Assembly: GCA_030533225.1 (NCBI GenBank)
Contig: JAUNJO010000003.1
Location: 1 to 64,000 of the forward strand
Source of the DNA: Eubacteriales bacterium
GTDB taxonomy: Bacteria > Bacillota > Clostridia > Oscillospirales > Acutalibacteraceae
Direction: 5' to 3'
DNA: 64,000 bases
Shown here: in pieces, positions 17,131-25,949 of the stretch
Position numbering within the stretch: position 1 is the stretch's first letter
Layout of the letters: every line of letters starts with the position of its first letter
The notes under the pieces: model-generated
The model's database searches: none
Told to the model about the DNA's origin: nothing
What the model saw: the letters and a program-made list of their open reading frames with translations, nothing else
Program-made: the position numbers and the translations under genes

Positions 17131-19344
17131 TCAGTCCCTTGTGAGCATGTGCATAAGTCCGCTGTAACGCAGAGTTCTCAGGTTGTTTTTGACCATGTAA
17201 TCAACACTTTGTCGACTGCCTACGATAATGAGCAGTTTTTTTGCTCTGGTAACGCCTGTGTAAAGCAGATTCCTGTAGAAAAGATAGTTGGAATTCTTGA
17301 TGATGGGCATAACAACAGCGTCAAACTCGTTACCCTGACTTTTGTGTACGGTACATGCGTAGGAAAGCTCCAAATCCACGGCGGACTCGTTGTCAAAAAC
17401 CGCTACCCTGTCATCGAATTTTACCTCCATACGACGACCGATTTTGTCAATTTTTTCCACGGTGCCTATATCTCCGTTGAAAATTCCCTCACCGTATTCG
17501 CCGTTTGCTTTAAGCCAGGTGATGTCGTAATTATTCTTAATTTGCATGACCTTGTCGCCTGTTCTGAAGGTGTTGAAGCCGAAGGTGATTTCATCCTTGT
17601 TTTTTGAGGGCGGATTCAGTTTTTCCCTGAGATTTGCGTTTAACTCCTTTGTGCCTAAAATTCCCTTGCGGCCCGGGGACAGCACCTGAATATCCTGAAT
17701 AGGGGAGTAACCGTAACTTCTCGGAAGTCGCTCACTGCAAAGGTCGATGATTAATTCTCGGGCGGCACTCTGGTTTTCGCAGGGCAGGAAGAAGAAGTCC
17801 TTATCCCTTACATCAAGCTCGGGCATAATGCCGTTTACTATTCTGTGGGCATTGGTGACAATGAGGCTTTCTCTTGACTGACGGAATATTTCCTTGAGCT
17901 TCACTACAGGCAAAACATTGGATTCAATCAGGTCATGGAGCACATTGCCTGCACCTACCGAGGGCAGCTGGTCGCTGTCGCCCACCAAAATAAGTCTGCA
18001 TCCCATGGGGAGTGCCCTAAGCAAATTTTCAAAGAGGAGCGAATCCACCATAGATAGCTCGTCCACGATGAGCGCATCGCAGTTTAGCATATTTCTCTCG
18101 TTCTTCTTGAATTCAGGCTGTTCCTCTGAGGTCCACTGTACCTCCAAAAGACGGTGGAGGGTTTTGGCCTCACAGCCTGTAAGCTGGCTCATTCGCTGAG
18201 CAGCTCTGCCCGTCGGCGCCGCCAAAAGCACTGTTAGTCCGTTTCTTTTGAGTATTTCAATTATACCGTTTAAGGTGGTGGTTTTTCCTGTACCCGGGCC
18301 GCCTGTGAGAATCAAAAGGCCCTTTTCCAAAGCCTCGGATATTGCTTGTTTTTGAAGCTGAGCGTAGGAGATGTTGTGGCGACTTTCCACGAAACTAATC
18401 TCCTCCTCAATGTTCCTCATGGGCGCTATGGGGTATCGGGTGAGCATTTTCATGCGTGCGGCTATGTAGCTTTCTCCGATATGGTACTGAGGCAGAAAAA
18501 TAAACTCTTTGCCTGCATAAATATCCATAATAAGCGTGCTGTCGGCAAGCATTTCGTCAAGGGCGGATTTTGCCTTATACGGCTCAACCTCAAGAAATGC
18601 AGAGGCGGTTTTCAGAAGCTTGTCCTCGGGTAAGCATGTGTGTCCGCTTCGCAGGTTGTAACGAAGCACATAGGCGAGTCCCGCCCTGATTCGCACGGAA
18701 GAATCCTTTTCAAAGTTCTTTTCCATGGCTATCATGTCAGCGGTCTCAAAACTTATTCCGCTTCCCTCGGTGTAAAGCGAAAAGGGGTTTTCTTCAATAA
18801 TTTCAATGGTTCTTGAGCCAAATCTTTTCCAAAGCTTTAAGGCGTCTGCGGCGTCAAGCCCAAAGGCGCCGAGATAGAGCATAAGTTCCTTTATGCCTGC
18901 GTTTTGACGCAGCTGCTCGCTGATGCTTTTTGCTTTTTCAAGGGAAATGCCTTTGAGCCTTGCAACCCTTTCGGGATCTGTCTCAAGCACCTCAAGAGTT
19001 CTCTCTCCGAATTCCTTAATGAGCCTTGCGGCTGTGGCGGGACCTACGCCCTTTATTGCCCCCGAAGAAAGATATTTGAGAATACCTATTGCCGTGGTCG
19101 GCACACTTCTTTCGAAGGTTTCCACGGAAAATTGCTCTCCGTATTGAGAGTGGCTTTTGAATGTGCCGAAAAGCTTTAGTTCCTCCCCTTCGTAAACTTC
19201 GGGCAGAATTCCTACGGCTGTGATATTTTCCTCCTCACAGCCGATTTCCATGACAGTATATCCGTTTTCATCATTTCTGTACACAATGCGTTCCACCGCA
19301 CCGCATACCTCAAAAAGTTCTTTTTCAGACATTGCAGTACTCAT
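17131..19344 (-). CDS. recD2: RecD2-type ATP-dependent DNA helicase
   Basis: A 737-residue SF1B helicase of the RecD2/TraA type, which unwinds DNA 5' to 3' in repair. The N-terminal domain has helix-hairpin-helix-like repeats (SSGAIKGVGPATAARLI, about residues 92-108). The helicase core shows Walker A GGPGTGKTT, motif II LIVDELSMVD, and the SF1 motif SYACTVHKSQGNEFD near the C-terminus. An ATG at 19377 is possible, but a promoter -10 box (19371-19366) lies inside that stretch, so ATG 19344 is the likelier start; 19332 is also possible. Confidence 0.92.
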   Translation of the reverse strand: MSTAMSEKELFEVCGAVERIVYRNDENGYTVMEIGCEEENITAVGILPEVYEGEELKLFGTFKSHSQYGEQFSVETFERSVPTTAIGILKYLSSGAIKGVGPATAARLIKEFGERTLEVLETDPERVARLKGISLEKAKSISEQLRQNAGIKELMLYLGAFGLDAADALKLWKRFGSRTIEIIEENPFSLYTEGSGISFETADMIAMEKNFEKDSSVRIRAGLAYVLRYNLRSGHTCLPEDKLLKTASAFLEVEPYKAKSALDEMLADSTLIMDIYAGKEFIFLPQYHIGESYIAARMKMLTRYPIAPMRNIEEEISFVESRHNISYAQLQKQAISEALEKGLLILTGGPGTGKTTTLNGIIEILKRNGLTVLLAAPTGRAAQRMSQLTGCEAKTLHRLLEVQWTSEEQPEFKKNERNMLNCDALIVDELSMVDSLLFENLLRALPMGCRLILVGDSDQLPSVGAGNVLHDLIESNVLPVVKLKEIFRQSRESLIVTNAHRIVNGIMPELDVRDKDFFFLPCENQSAARELIIDLCSERLPRSYGYSPIQDIQVLSPGRKGILGTKELNANLREKLNPPSKNKDEITFGFNTFRTGDKVMQIKNNYDITWLKANGEYGEGIFNGDIGTVEKIDKIGRRMEVKFDDRVAVFDNESAVDLELSYACTVHKSQGNEFDAVVMPIIKNSNYLFYRNLLYTGVTRAKKLLIIVGSRQSVDYMVKNNLRTLRYSGLMHMLTRD

Positions 19345-19365
19345 TTCCAAAATTATTCTATTGTA

Positions 19366-19394
19366 ATTATAGTACATTTGAGCATTGTAGACAA
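19366..19394 (-). promoter_or_regulatory. Promoter of the recD2-comF operon
   Basis: On the minus strand: TTGTCT (19394-19389), 17 bases, TATAAT (19371-19366). It would put the transcript start near 19359, just upstream of ATG 19344. Confidence 0.6.
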
Positions 19395-19410
19395 CAGATA
19401 TTTTAATTAT

Positions 19411-19773
19411 TTAATTTTCTGTTTTGGAAAAATAACTTGATTCAATCCGCCTTGAAAGATTATCTTCGGTTACGATTTCAATAATGCTGAAATCCTCGGT
19501 GAGTTTTTGGCACACAAGCCTTGTGTTCTCATCCATTCCAAGGTCCAGACAATATATTTTACAGGGAGTTGCCTCGTTGTTCCATTTCAGATTTTGGATA
19601 AAGCTTCTCATTGTGAATTCCAAGTCCTCTGTGTTTTCGGATACCGGAAAAACTATGTAGTACTTCTTTTGCTGTCTTTGACGGAATATGCAGTCAATTA
19701 TAAATTTTATGCAAAAAATGAAACCCATAACACAGAAGAAAATCATAAGTAAATTCAGCAAAATATACTCCAC
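19411..19773 (-). CDS. Small membrane protein next to recD2, unknown function
   Basis: A 120-residue protein with one long N-terminal hydrophobic segment (about residues 3-28), a basic stretch (RQRQQKK) and a soluble C-terminal domain that includes CLDLGMDENTRLVCQKL. The C-terminal domain looks like a small alpha/beta fold. GTG 19773 is chosen because AGGTG precedes it by 6 bases; GTG 19782 overlaps that site. Function not recognised. Confidence 0.6.
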   Translation of the reverse strand: MEYILLNLLMIFFCVMGFIFCIKFIIDCIFRQRQQKKYYIVFPVSENTEDLEFTMRSFIQNLKWNNEATPCKIYCLDLGMDENTRLVCQKLTEDFSIIEIVTEDNLSRRIESSYFSKTEN

Positions 19774-19893
19774 AATTAACACCTCATTTCAGTTTATGAA
19801 AAAAGTGCCGTAAAGGTGTGAGAATAAAAGGAGTAAGAGAGGAGATAATATTTTTGGTGCTAAAGCATCAAATTATTTTTGAGGTGAAAAGTA

Positions 19894-20082
19894 ATGGACA
19901 GCAATGTAAACAGAAGTATTCACTGCACAGTTAAGAACTGCGTTCATAACAACAAGGAGCAGAACTACTGCAAATTGGATTCAATCAAGGTTGGAACTCA
20001 CGAGTCCAATCCTACAGAAAAGCAGTGTGTTGACTGCGAGAGCTTTGTCTTGAATAACCGCGGATGTTCAAGCTGTAGCTGA
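19894..20082 (+). CDS. DUF1540 domain protein
   Basis: A 62-residue Cys-rich protein with eight cysteines, in the order HCTVKNCVHN, NYCKLD, QCVDCESF, GCSSCS. This is the DUF1540 pattern of clostridial and bacillar small proteins, thought to bind metal. ATG 19894 follows GAGGTG. It forms its own unit, ending in a hairpin at 20135-20177. Confidence 0.85.
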   Translation: MDSNVNRSIHCTVKNCVHNNKEQNYCKLDSIKVGTHESNPTEKQCVDCESFVLNNRGCSSCS

Positions 20083-20134
20083 GAATTGCCGAAACAAAAA
20101 AACTTTCTATAACGCAGGAAATTATCATCAGGAA

Positions 20135-20177
20135 GAGTCGAAGAAATCCTATGGCTTTCTTCGGCTTTTTCTTTTTG
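20135..20177 (+). terminator. Terminator of the DUF1540 gene
   Basis: Stem AGTCGAAGAAA / TTTCTTCGGCT (one T-G pair) followed by TTTTCTTTTT. Confidence 0.75.
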
Positions 20178-20223
20178 TCTATTTACTTATTGTTGAGGTT
20201 GTGGTATTATTTACTCATAAATA

Positions 20224-20394
20224 ATGGGGAATAATCGAAAAAAACAGCCTTATTATTATACTTTGTCATTTTTTACACTTATATTCTCTGCTTGGCAAGA
20301 AGCTAAGGACTGCATTTGCGGTCTTCGGTGCGGAGCAGTCGGGTTTTTCATAGCAGGTTTCGGAGTTCTTATTTTCAGTGTAAAATCGCATTAA
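20224..20394 (+). CDS. Possible 56-residue small membrane peptide
   Basis: The frame from ATG 20224 to TAA 20394 encodes 56 residues with a PYYY motif, two cysteines close together and a hydrophobic C-terminal stretch (GAVGFFIAGFGVLIF). No good ribosome site precedes it, and no clear promoter. It fills the gap between DUF1540 and the PHP phosphatase gene. It could equally be a non-coding leader: a GACTGC / GCAGTC pair and T-run at about 20309-20347 could form a weak hairpin. Confidence 0.25.
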   Translation: MGNNRKKQPYYYTLSFFTLIFSAWQEAKDCICGLRCGAVGFFIAGFGVLIFSVKSH

Positions 20395-20433
20395 GAACTG
20401 CAGAAAGCAAATATCGAGAGCGAGTAAATAAAA

Positions 20434-21129
20434 ATGGTAGATTTTCACAGTCACATTCTTCCTGAAATCGACGACGGAAGTAAAAGTGTCGAGGAGAGCA
20501 TAGAACTTCTCAGAATGCTCAAGGAACAGAATATCACCAAGGTGTGTGCCACACCTCACTATAATGCCAAAAGGGAATCGGTTGACAGTTTTCTCTTAAG
20601 AAGGGATGAGGCTTTAGTAAAACTTCAAAGTGAACTCCCACCCGATTTACCCGAGATTATTCCGGGTGCGGAGGTGGCGTACTTCGTGGGCATCTCAAAT
20701 CTTGCAAGTCTTGATAAACTCTGTCTCAGCGGCAGCAGACTTTTGCTTTTGGAAATGCCAATGGGAAAATGGGCGAGCCATTGGGTAAGTGAAGTGGAGC
20801 TGTTGTCTGTTGCCAAAAACTGTACGGTGGTCTTGGCTCATATTGAGAGATACCTGGGCGACGGCAACAGAGAATATGTCAAAAGACTTGTAGATAACGG
20901 CGTATTGCTTCAGGTAAACTCCGGTTTCTTCGATGGATTTTTCTCAAAAATCAAAGCTTTTTCCCTCATGAATAAGGAAGGAATCAATTTTATCGGCTCC
21001 GATTGTCATGGGATAAATCGCAGACCGCCCACTATCGGCAAAGCCTACGAATGTATCGAAAAAAAGATGGGAAAAGATTTTATCAAAGAATATTTCGATT
21101 ATCAAATCTCCCTGCTTTCTACTGACTGA
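20434..21129 (+). CDS. CpsB/CapC-type PHP phosphatase
   Basis: A 231-residue PHP-fold metal phosphatase of the CpsB/YwqE type, which removes phosphate from tyrosine on capsule-regulating kinases. PHP metal motifs are clear: DFHSHILPEIDDG at the N-terminus, ATPHYN, PGAEVAYF, LAHIERY and GSDCHG near the end. No tyrosine kinase or chain-length gene is adjacent, so the substrate is open. The surface-sugar genes downstream (galE, capE-capF-capG) suit a role in polysaccharide control. The ribosome site before ATG 20434 is weak (GAGAGCGAG). Confidence 0.8.
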   Translation: MVDFHSHILPEIDDGSKSVEESIELLRMLKEQNITKVCATPHYNAKRESVDSFLLRRDEALVKLQSELPPDLPEIIPGAEVAYFVGISNLASLDKLCLSGSRLLLLEMPMGKWASHWVSEVELLSVAKNCTVVLAHIERYLGDGNREYVKRLVDNGVLLQVNSGFFDGFFSKIKAFSLMNKEGINFIGSDCHGINRRPPTIGKAYECIEKKMGKDFIKEYFDYQISLLSTD

Positions 21130-21185
21130 AACTTTGAAAAATAACATATTATCACGAACATAAAATTTATCATGGAGGTAACACT

Positions 21186-22199
21186 ATGTCTATACTAATT
21201 ACCGGCGGTGCAGGATATATCGGCAGTCACACTTGCGTAGAGATGCTTGAGGCAGGCTACGATGTTGTTGTTGCGGATAATCTCTCAAACAGCAGCATTG
21301 AGGCAATTAACCGAGTTGAAAAGCTAACCGGCAAAAAGATAAAGTTCTACGAGGTTGATGTGTGTGATAAATCTGAACTTGAAAAGATTTTCAGCGAAAA
21401 CACCGTTGACGCAGTAATTCATTTTGCAGGTTACAAAGCAGTGGGGGAGTCTGTTAAAGAGCCTCTTATGTATTTTGAGAACAATCTCATCAGTACTTTA
21501 AGTCTTCTCGATGTTATGAAAAGACACGGTGTAAAAAAGATAGTTTTCTCATCCTCCGCAACCGTTTACGGTGCTGCCGAGACCGTTCCCCTCACCGAGG
21601 AAATGCCCTTGTCTGCTATCAATCCATACGGCAGAACAAAGCTTATGATTGAGGATATTCTCCGAGACCTTTATGCTTCTGACAGTGAGTGGTCAATAGC
21701 ACTTCTGAGATATTTCAATCCCATCGGCGCACATAAGAGTGGCATTATCGGTGAATCTCCCAGAGGTATTCCAAACAACCTTATGCCGTATATCTCCATG
21801 GTCGCCGTTGGAAGACTCGAAAAGCTCAGCGTGTTCGGTGATGACTATAAGACCGCAGACGGTACAGGAAGCCGTGACTATATCCATGTGGTTGACCTTG
21901 CAAAAGGTCATGTTAAGGCTATTGCATGGACAGAGAACAATAAAGGCTGTGAAGCATTTAACTTAGGTACAGGCACGGGTACCACAGTGCTCCAGCTTCG
22001 TGATGCTTTTGTAAAGGCAACGGGTATTGATGTACCCTATGTTATTGCACCCCGCAGACCGGGAGACTTTGATGAGGTTTATGCATCAGCAGATAAGGCA
22101 AAGAGAGTCCTTAACTGGGAAGCAGAGCTGGACATCGAGGCTATGTGTAAAGATACTTGGCGTTGGCAAAGCGCAAACCCCAAGGGTTACGAGGAGTAA
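21186..22199 (+). CDS. galE: UDP-glucose 4-epimerase
   Basis: A 337-residue SDR enzyme that interconverts UDP-glucose and UDP-galactose. The NAD motif GGAGYIGSH is at residues 7-15; the catalytic Ser/Tyr/Lys set is in SSSATVYG and NPYGRTKLM. Length is normal for GalE. ATG 21186 follows GGAGG. It lies 56 bases after the phosphatase gene. Confidence 0.96.
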   Translation: MSILITGGAGYIGSHTCVEMLEAGYDVVVADNLSNSSIEAINRVEKLTGKKIKFYEVDVCDKSELEKIFSENTVDAVIHFAGYKAVGESVKEPLMYFENNLISTLSLLDVMKRHGVKKIVFSSSATVYGAAETVPLTEEMPLSAINPYGRTKLMIEDILRDLYASDSEWSIALLRYFNPIGAHKSGIIGESPRGIPNNLMPYISMVAVGRLEKLSVFGDDYKTADGTGSRDYIHVVDLAKGHVKAIAWTENNKGCEAFNLGTGTGTTVLQLRDAFVKATGIDVPYVIAPRRPGDFDEVYASADKAKRVLNWEAELDIEAMCKDTWRWQSANPKGYEE

Positions 22200-22256
22200 T
22201 TTCAATTATTAAGAACATTGTTGCGAGAATTTAGTATATCGGTTTAGGAAGAATTT

Positions 22257-23600
22257 ATGGAAAAACAGGATTCGTTTTTAAGGTCATTATTTTCAATAGC
22301 AATTCCCGTAGCGCTCCAGAGTCTTCTGCAGTCCTCCTTCAGCATCGTTGACCAGATTATGGTGGGACAGATGGGCGAGGTTATGATAGTAGGCGCCGGT
22401 CTGGCAGGCAAATTCGCCTCACTTTATTCTGTTCTGCTGTCAGCTATTGCCGCTGTTGCGGGTATTCTTATTTCTCAAAATATCGGAAAGAAAGACAAAG
22501 ACGGAGTCAGCCGTAATTTTTACCTCAATACCGGTATCGCCTTGGGACTTGCCGTGCTGTTTATCGCATTGTGTGAGATTATCCCCGACACTATCATGGG
22601 GCTTTACTCTACCGAGGCGGAGGTAAGAGACTGCGCGGTAGATTATCTTAGGATTGTCGCAGTAGGCTTTGTGCCTGTTTGCGGAAGTCTTATGCTTTCT
22701 ACTATTCTTAGGTGCAAAGAGAAGGCAACGGTTCCTCTCTACGCCACAATTTCTACAGCGGCAGCTAATACTCTGCTGAATTATGTTTTGATTTTCGGTA
22801 AATTCGGTTTTCCAGCATTGGGAGTAAAGGGCGCTGCTCTTGCCACGATTATCGCGCAGTATGTGGGATTTTTCGTAATCTTGGGTTATTCTGTGTGGTA
22901 TTTCAGCGGAAAGAGGGACAGCCTTCCCTTCAGATTGGGAGTTACCAAAAGTGCCGCCAAGGAATATCTGGGTATTTTAGCTCCTATCATAATTTGCGAG
23001 TTTATGTGGAGCTTGGGCGAAAATGTGTACGCCGCAATATACGGAAGAATCGGTACAAACGATTGCGCGGCAATGACGCTTATCGGTCCTGTTATAATGC
23101 TGTTTATGGGACTTTTGAGCGGTATATCCCAGGCTGCGGGTATTATCATCGGCAAGGATTTGGGCGCCGAAAAATTCGACGATGCATACAGGAATTCTAA
23201 GAAAATGATGCTTTACGGCTTTATTGGCTCGTTAATTCTGTCTGTGCTTGTAATTTCCCTCGGCGGCTTCTATGTTAAGATTTACAATGTTGACGATGAA
23301 GTAAAGAAAATCGGATACCATCTGCTTATCGCCTTTGCCGTTATTGCTCCCGTTAAGGTGCAGAATATGATAACCGGCGGCGGAATTATCCGAAGCGGCG
23401 GAAAAACAAAGTATCTCATGGTTATTGACCTTGTGGGAACATGGGTGTTCGGTGTGCCTTTGGGACTCATAACCGCATTTGTTTTCCATCTGCCCATTAC
23501 CCCTGTCTACTTTATTCTCTCCCTGGAGGAGTGCGTCAGACTTGCAATGGTGTTTTTCGTATTCCGAAGCCGCAAGTGGATGGTTAAGATAGAAAACTGA
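22257..23600 (+). CDS. MATE family multidrug/metabolite efflux transporter
   Basis: A 447-residue membrane protein with about twelve hydrophobic segments in two similar halves. The first half begins SIAIPVALQSLLQSSF and QIMVGQMG, both common in the DinF/NorM superfamily. It would exchange Na+ or H+ for organic cations. ATG 22257 follows GGAAGA at 6 bases. Substrate unknown; a sugar-lipid role is possible given the neighbours but is inference. Confidence 0.88.
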   Translation: MEKQDSFLRSLFSIAIPVALQSLLQSSFSIVDQIMVGQMGEVMIVGAGLAGKFASLYSVLLSAIAAVAGILISQNIGKKDKDGVSRNFYLNTGIALGLAVLFIALCEIIPDTIMGLYSTEAEVRDCAVDYLRIVAVGFVPVCGSLMLSTILRCKEKATVPLYATISTAAANTLLNYVLIFGKFGFPALGVKGAALATIIAQYVGFFVILGYSVWYFSGKRDSLPFRLGVTKSAAKEYLGILAPIIICEFMWSLGENVYAAIYGRIGTNDCAAMTLIGPVIMLFMGLLSGISQAAGIIIGKDLGAEKFDDAYRNSKKMMLYGFIGSLILSVLVISLGGFYVKIYNVDDEVKKIGYHLLIAFAVIAPVKVQNMITGGGIIRSGGKTKYLMVIDLVGTWVFGVPLGLITAFVFHLPITPVYFILSLEECVRLAMVFFVFRSRKWMVKIEN

Positions 23601-23687
23601 ATGAAAAGTTTATTCTCAAATATCGGCGCTTCTCTCAATGCGATGATTGAAAGCCCGAAAGAAGATAATGAAAATATAGAAAAGTGA
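23601..23687 (+). CDS. Possible 28-residue coupled peptide
   Basis: ATG 23601 directly follows the MATE stop codon; the frame runs 28 codons and is rich in Glu, Asn and Lys at the end. There is no strong ribosome site, so it would depend on coupling. It could be chance. Confidence 0.25.
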   Translation: MKSLFSNIGASLNAMIESPKEDNENIEK

Positions 23688-23704
23688 AAGGCTGGCTGCT
23701 CGAT

Positions 23705-24742
23705 ATGTCCCTTTTTACAAATAAAACTCTTCTTATAACCGGCGGTACCGGTTCCTTCGGCAACGCTGTACTCAACCGTTTTTTGAAGACAGATATCGGA
23801 GAAATTCGAGTATTCTCCCGGGATGAAAAAAAGCAGGATGATCTGCGTCACGAGTTTCAGGTAAGAATGCCCGAGGCTGCGGATAAAATAAAGTTCTACA
23901 TAGGTGATGTGCGTGACTTAGCTTCGGTTAAGAACGCAATGCACGGAGTTGATTACATATTTCACGCAGCGGCCTTAAAGCAGGTTCCCTCCTGCGAGTT
24001 CTTCCCCATTGAAGCGGTCAAAACCAATGTTATCGGAACCGACAATGTACTGACTGCGGCTATCGAAGCAGGTGTTAAGAATGTTGTGTGCCTTTCCACC
24101 GATAAGGCGGCTTATCCCGTTAATGCAATGGGAACATCAAAAGCTATGATGGAAAAGGTTGTGGTTGCAAAATCAAGAACAACCGAAACCACAAAAATCT
24201 GCTGTACAAGATACGGAAATGTGATGTGCAGCAGAGGTTCGGTAATACCCCTTTGGATTGATCAAATCAAGGCAGGAAAGCCGATAACAATAACCGACCC
24301 CAAAATGACACGGTTTATTATGTCCCTTGACGAGGCTGTTGATCTTGTTCTGTTCGCATTTGAAAAGGGCCAAAGCGGAGATATTTTTGTAGAGAAAGCT
24401 CCCGCCTGTACCATAGGGACTCAAGCAGAAGCTGTTTGTGAACTATTCGGCGCAGACAAGAAAAATATTAAAGTTATCGGTATCCGTCACGGCGAGAAGA
24501 TGTATGAAACCTTGCTTACCAATGAAGAATGTGCCGTCGCAGTGGATATGGGTGATTTTTACCGTGTTCCCTGTGACAAGCGCGGTCTGAATTATGATAA
24601 ATACTTCAGTTTAGGAAACACACAGCGCAACACGCTCACCGAATTTAATTCAAACAATACGCAGCTGCTCTCTGTTGAACAGACCAAAAAGAAGATTGCA
24701 AGCCTGAAATATATTCAGGACGAGCTTGCCGGTATGGAGTAA
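23705..24742 (+). CDS. capE: UDP-GlcNAc 4,6-dehydratase (5-inverting), CapE/FnlA type
   Basis: A 345-residue SDR enzyme and the first step to UDP-N-acetyl-L-fucosamine. It has GGTGSFGNAV at the N-terminus (NADP binding), FHAAALKQVP, and AMGTSKAMMEK, where Met stands in place of the usual catalytic Tyr, as in CapE and FlaA1-like enzymes. A GTG at 23684 is in frame, but homologues begin close to ATG 23705, and AAAGG at 23688 serves it loosely. It is the first of three genes matching capE-capF-capG order. Confidence 0.9.
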   Translation: MSLFTNKTLLITGGTGSFGNAVLNRFLKTDIGEIRVFSRDEKKQDDLRHEFQVRMPEAADKIKFYIGDVRDLASVKNAMHGVDYIFHAAALKQVPSCEFFPIEAVKTNVIGTDNVLTAAIEAGVKNVVCLSTDKAAYPVNAMGTSKAMMEKVVVAKSRTTETTKICCTRYGNVMCSRGSVIPLWIDQIKAGKPITITDPKMTRFIMSLDEAVDLVLFAFEKGQSGDIFVEKAPACTIGTQAEAVCELFGADKKNIKVIGIRHGEKMYETLLTNEECAVAVDMGDFYRVPCDKRGLNYDKYFSLGNTQRNTLTEFNSNNTQLLSVEQTKKKIASLKYIQDELAGME

Positions 24743-24747
24743 TAATT

Positions 24748-25947
24748 ATGAACATACTTGTAACAGGTGCTCGGGGGTTTGTGGGAAAAAACCTTTGTGA
24801 AGCGCTTAAAAATATCCGTGACGGCAAAGACCGCACCAGACCGAATCTAAAAATCGACAACATATACGAATTTGATATAGAAACTCCTAAGAAACTCTTG
24901 GCTGATTTTTGCAAGGATGCCGATTTCGTCTTTAATTTTGCAGGTGCTAACAGACCTGAGAACACGGACGAATTTATGCAGGTGAACTGCGATTTTGCAA
25001 AAGAATTGTTAGATAATTTGAAGTTGAGCAACAACAAGTGTCCTGTTATGCTTTCAAGCTCTATTCAGGCTACACTCTGCGGAAGATTTGCCGACAGCGA
25101 ATACGGAAAGTCGAAGCTGGCAGGAGAAAAGCTGTTTTTTGACTACTCTGCAAAGACAGGAGCAAAGGTGCTTGTGTACCGTTTCCCTAATCTTTTCGGA
25201 AAATGGTGCAGACCTAATTACAATTCCGCTGTTGCAACTTTTTGTAACAATATAGCAAATGACCTGCCGATAACCGTGAATGATGAGTCGGTGGAACTTG
25301 AACTTCTTTACATCGACGACTTAATTGATGAAATGCTGGACGCTCTTGAAGGCAAGGAGCACCGTTGTGAGTTTGAGGGTGTAAATACCGTTATGTGCGA
25401 AACCGGCCGTTTCTGTGCCGCTTTGACCACTCACCGTGTCACACTCGGCAGGATTGTTGAGCTGCTTGAATCATTCAAAATACAGCCCGCAACCCTCATA
25501 ATCCCCGAGATACCCAAGGACTCATTTGAAAAAAAGCTTTATTCCACCTATCTGTCATATCTGCCGAAAGATAAGATAGCCTTTGACTTGAAGATGAACA
25601 CAGATGAACGGGGAAGCTTTACGGAGCTTATCAAAACCGTGAATTGCGGTCAGTTTAGCGTAAATATTTCAAAACCGGGCATTACTAAGGGCCAGCACTG
25701 GCACAATACAAAATGGGAATTTTTCATTGTTGTTTCAGGTCACGGTATGATTGAAGAACGAAGAATCGGCAGTGATGAGGTGTTGAGATTTGAAGTCAGC
25801 GGAGAAAAAATCACCGCTGTACATATGCTTCCGGGATATACGCACAATATCATAAATTTGTCCGAAACAGAAGATCTTGTTACGGTGATGTGGGCAAATG
25901 AACAATTTGACTCAAACCGCCCCGACACTTTTTTTGAGAAGGTATGA
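24748..25947 (+). CDS. capF: CapF-type bifunctional reductase/epimerase with cupin
   Basis: A 399-residue two-domain enzyme. The N-terminal SDR domain starts VTGARGFVGKNL and uses NADPH; the C-terminal cupin (about residues 285-395) has the metal-binding set GQHWHNTKWEFF. CapF acts in two steps on the 4-keto sugar from CapE to give the UDP-6-deoxy-L-talose derivative. It lies 5 bases after capE and overlaps the next gene's ATG 25944. Confidence 0.9.
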   Translation: MNILVTGARGFVGKNLCEALKNIRDGKDRTRPNLKIDNIYEFDIETPKKLLADFCKDADFVFNFAGANRPENTDEFMQVNCDFAKELLDNLKLSNNKCPVMLSSSIQATLCGRFADSEYGKSKLAGEKLFFDYSAKTGAKVLVYRFPNLFGKWCRPNYNSAVATFCNNIANDLPITVNDESVELELLYIDDLIDEMLDALEGKEHRCEFEGVNTVMCETGRFCAALTTHRVTLGRIVELLESFKIQPATLIIPEIPKDSFEKKLYSTYLSYLPKDKIAFDLKMNTDERGSFTELIKTVNCGQFSVNISKPGITKGQHWHNTKWEFFIVVSGHGMIEERRIGSDEVLRFEVSGEKITAVHMLPGYTHNIINLSETEDLVTVMWANEQFDSNRPDTFFEKV

Positions 25948-25949
25948 AT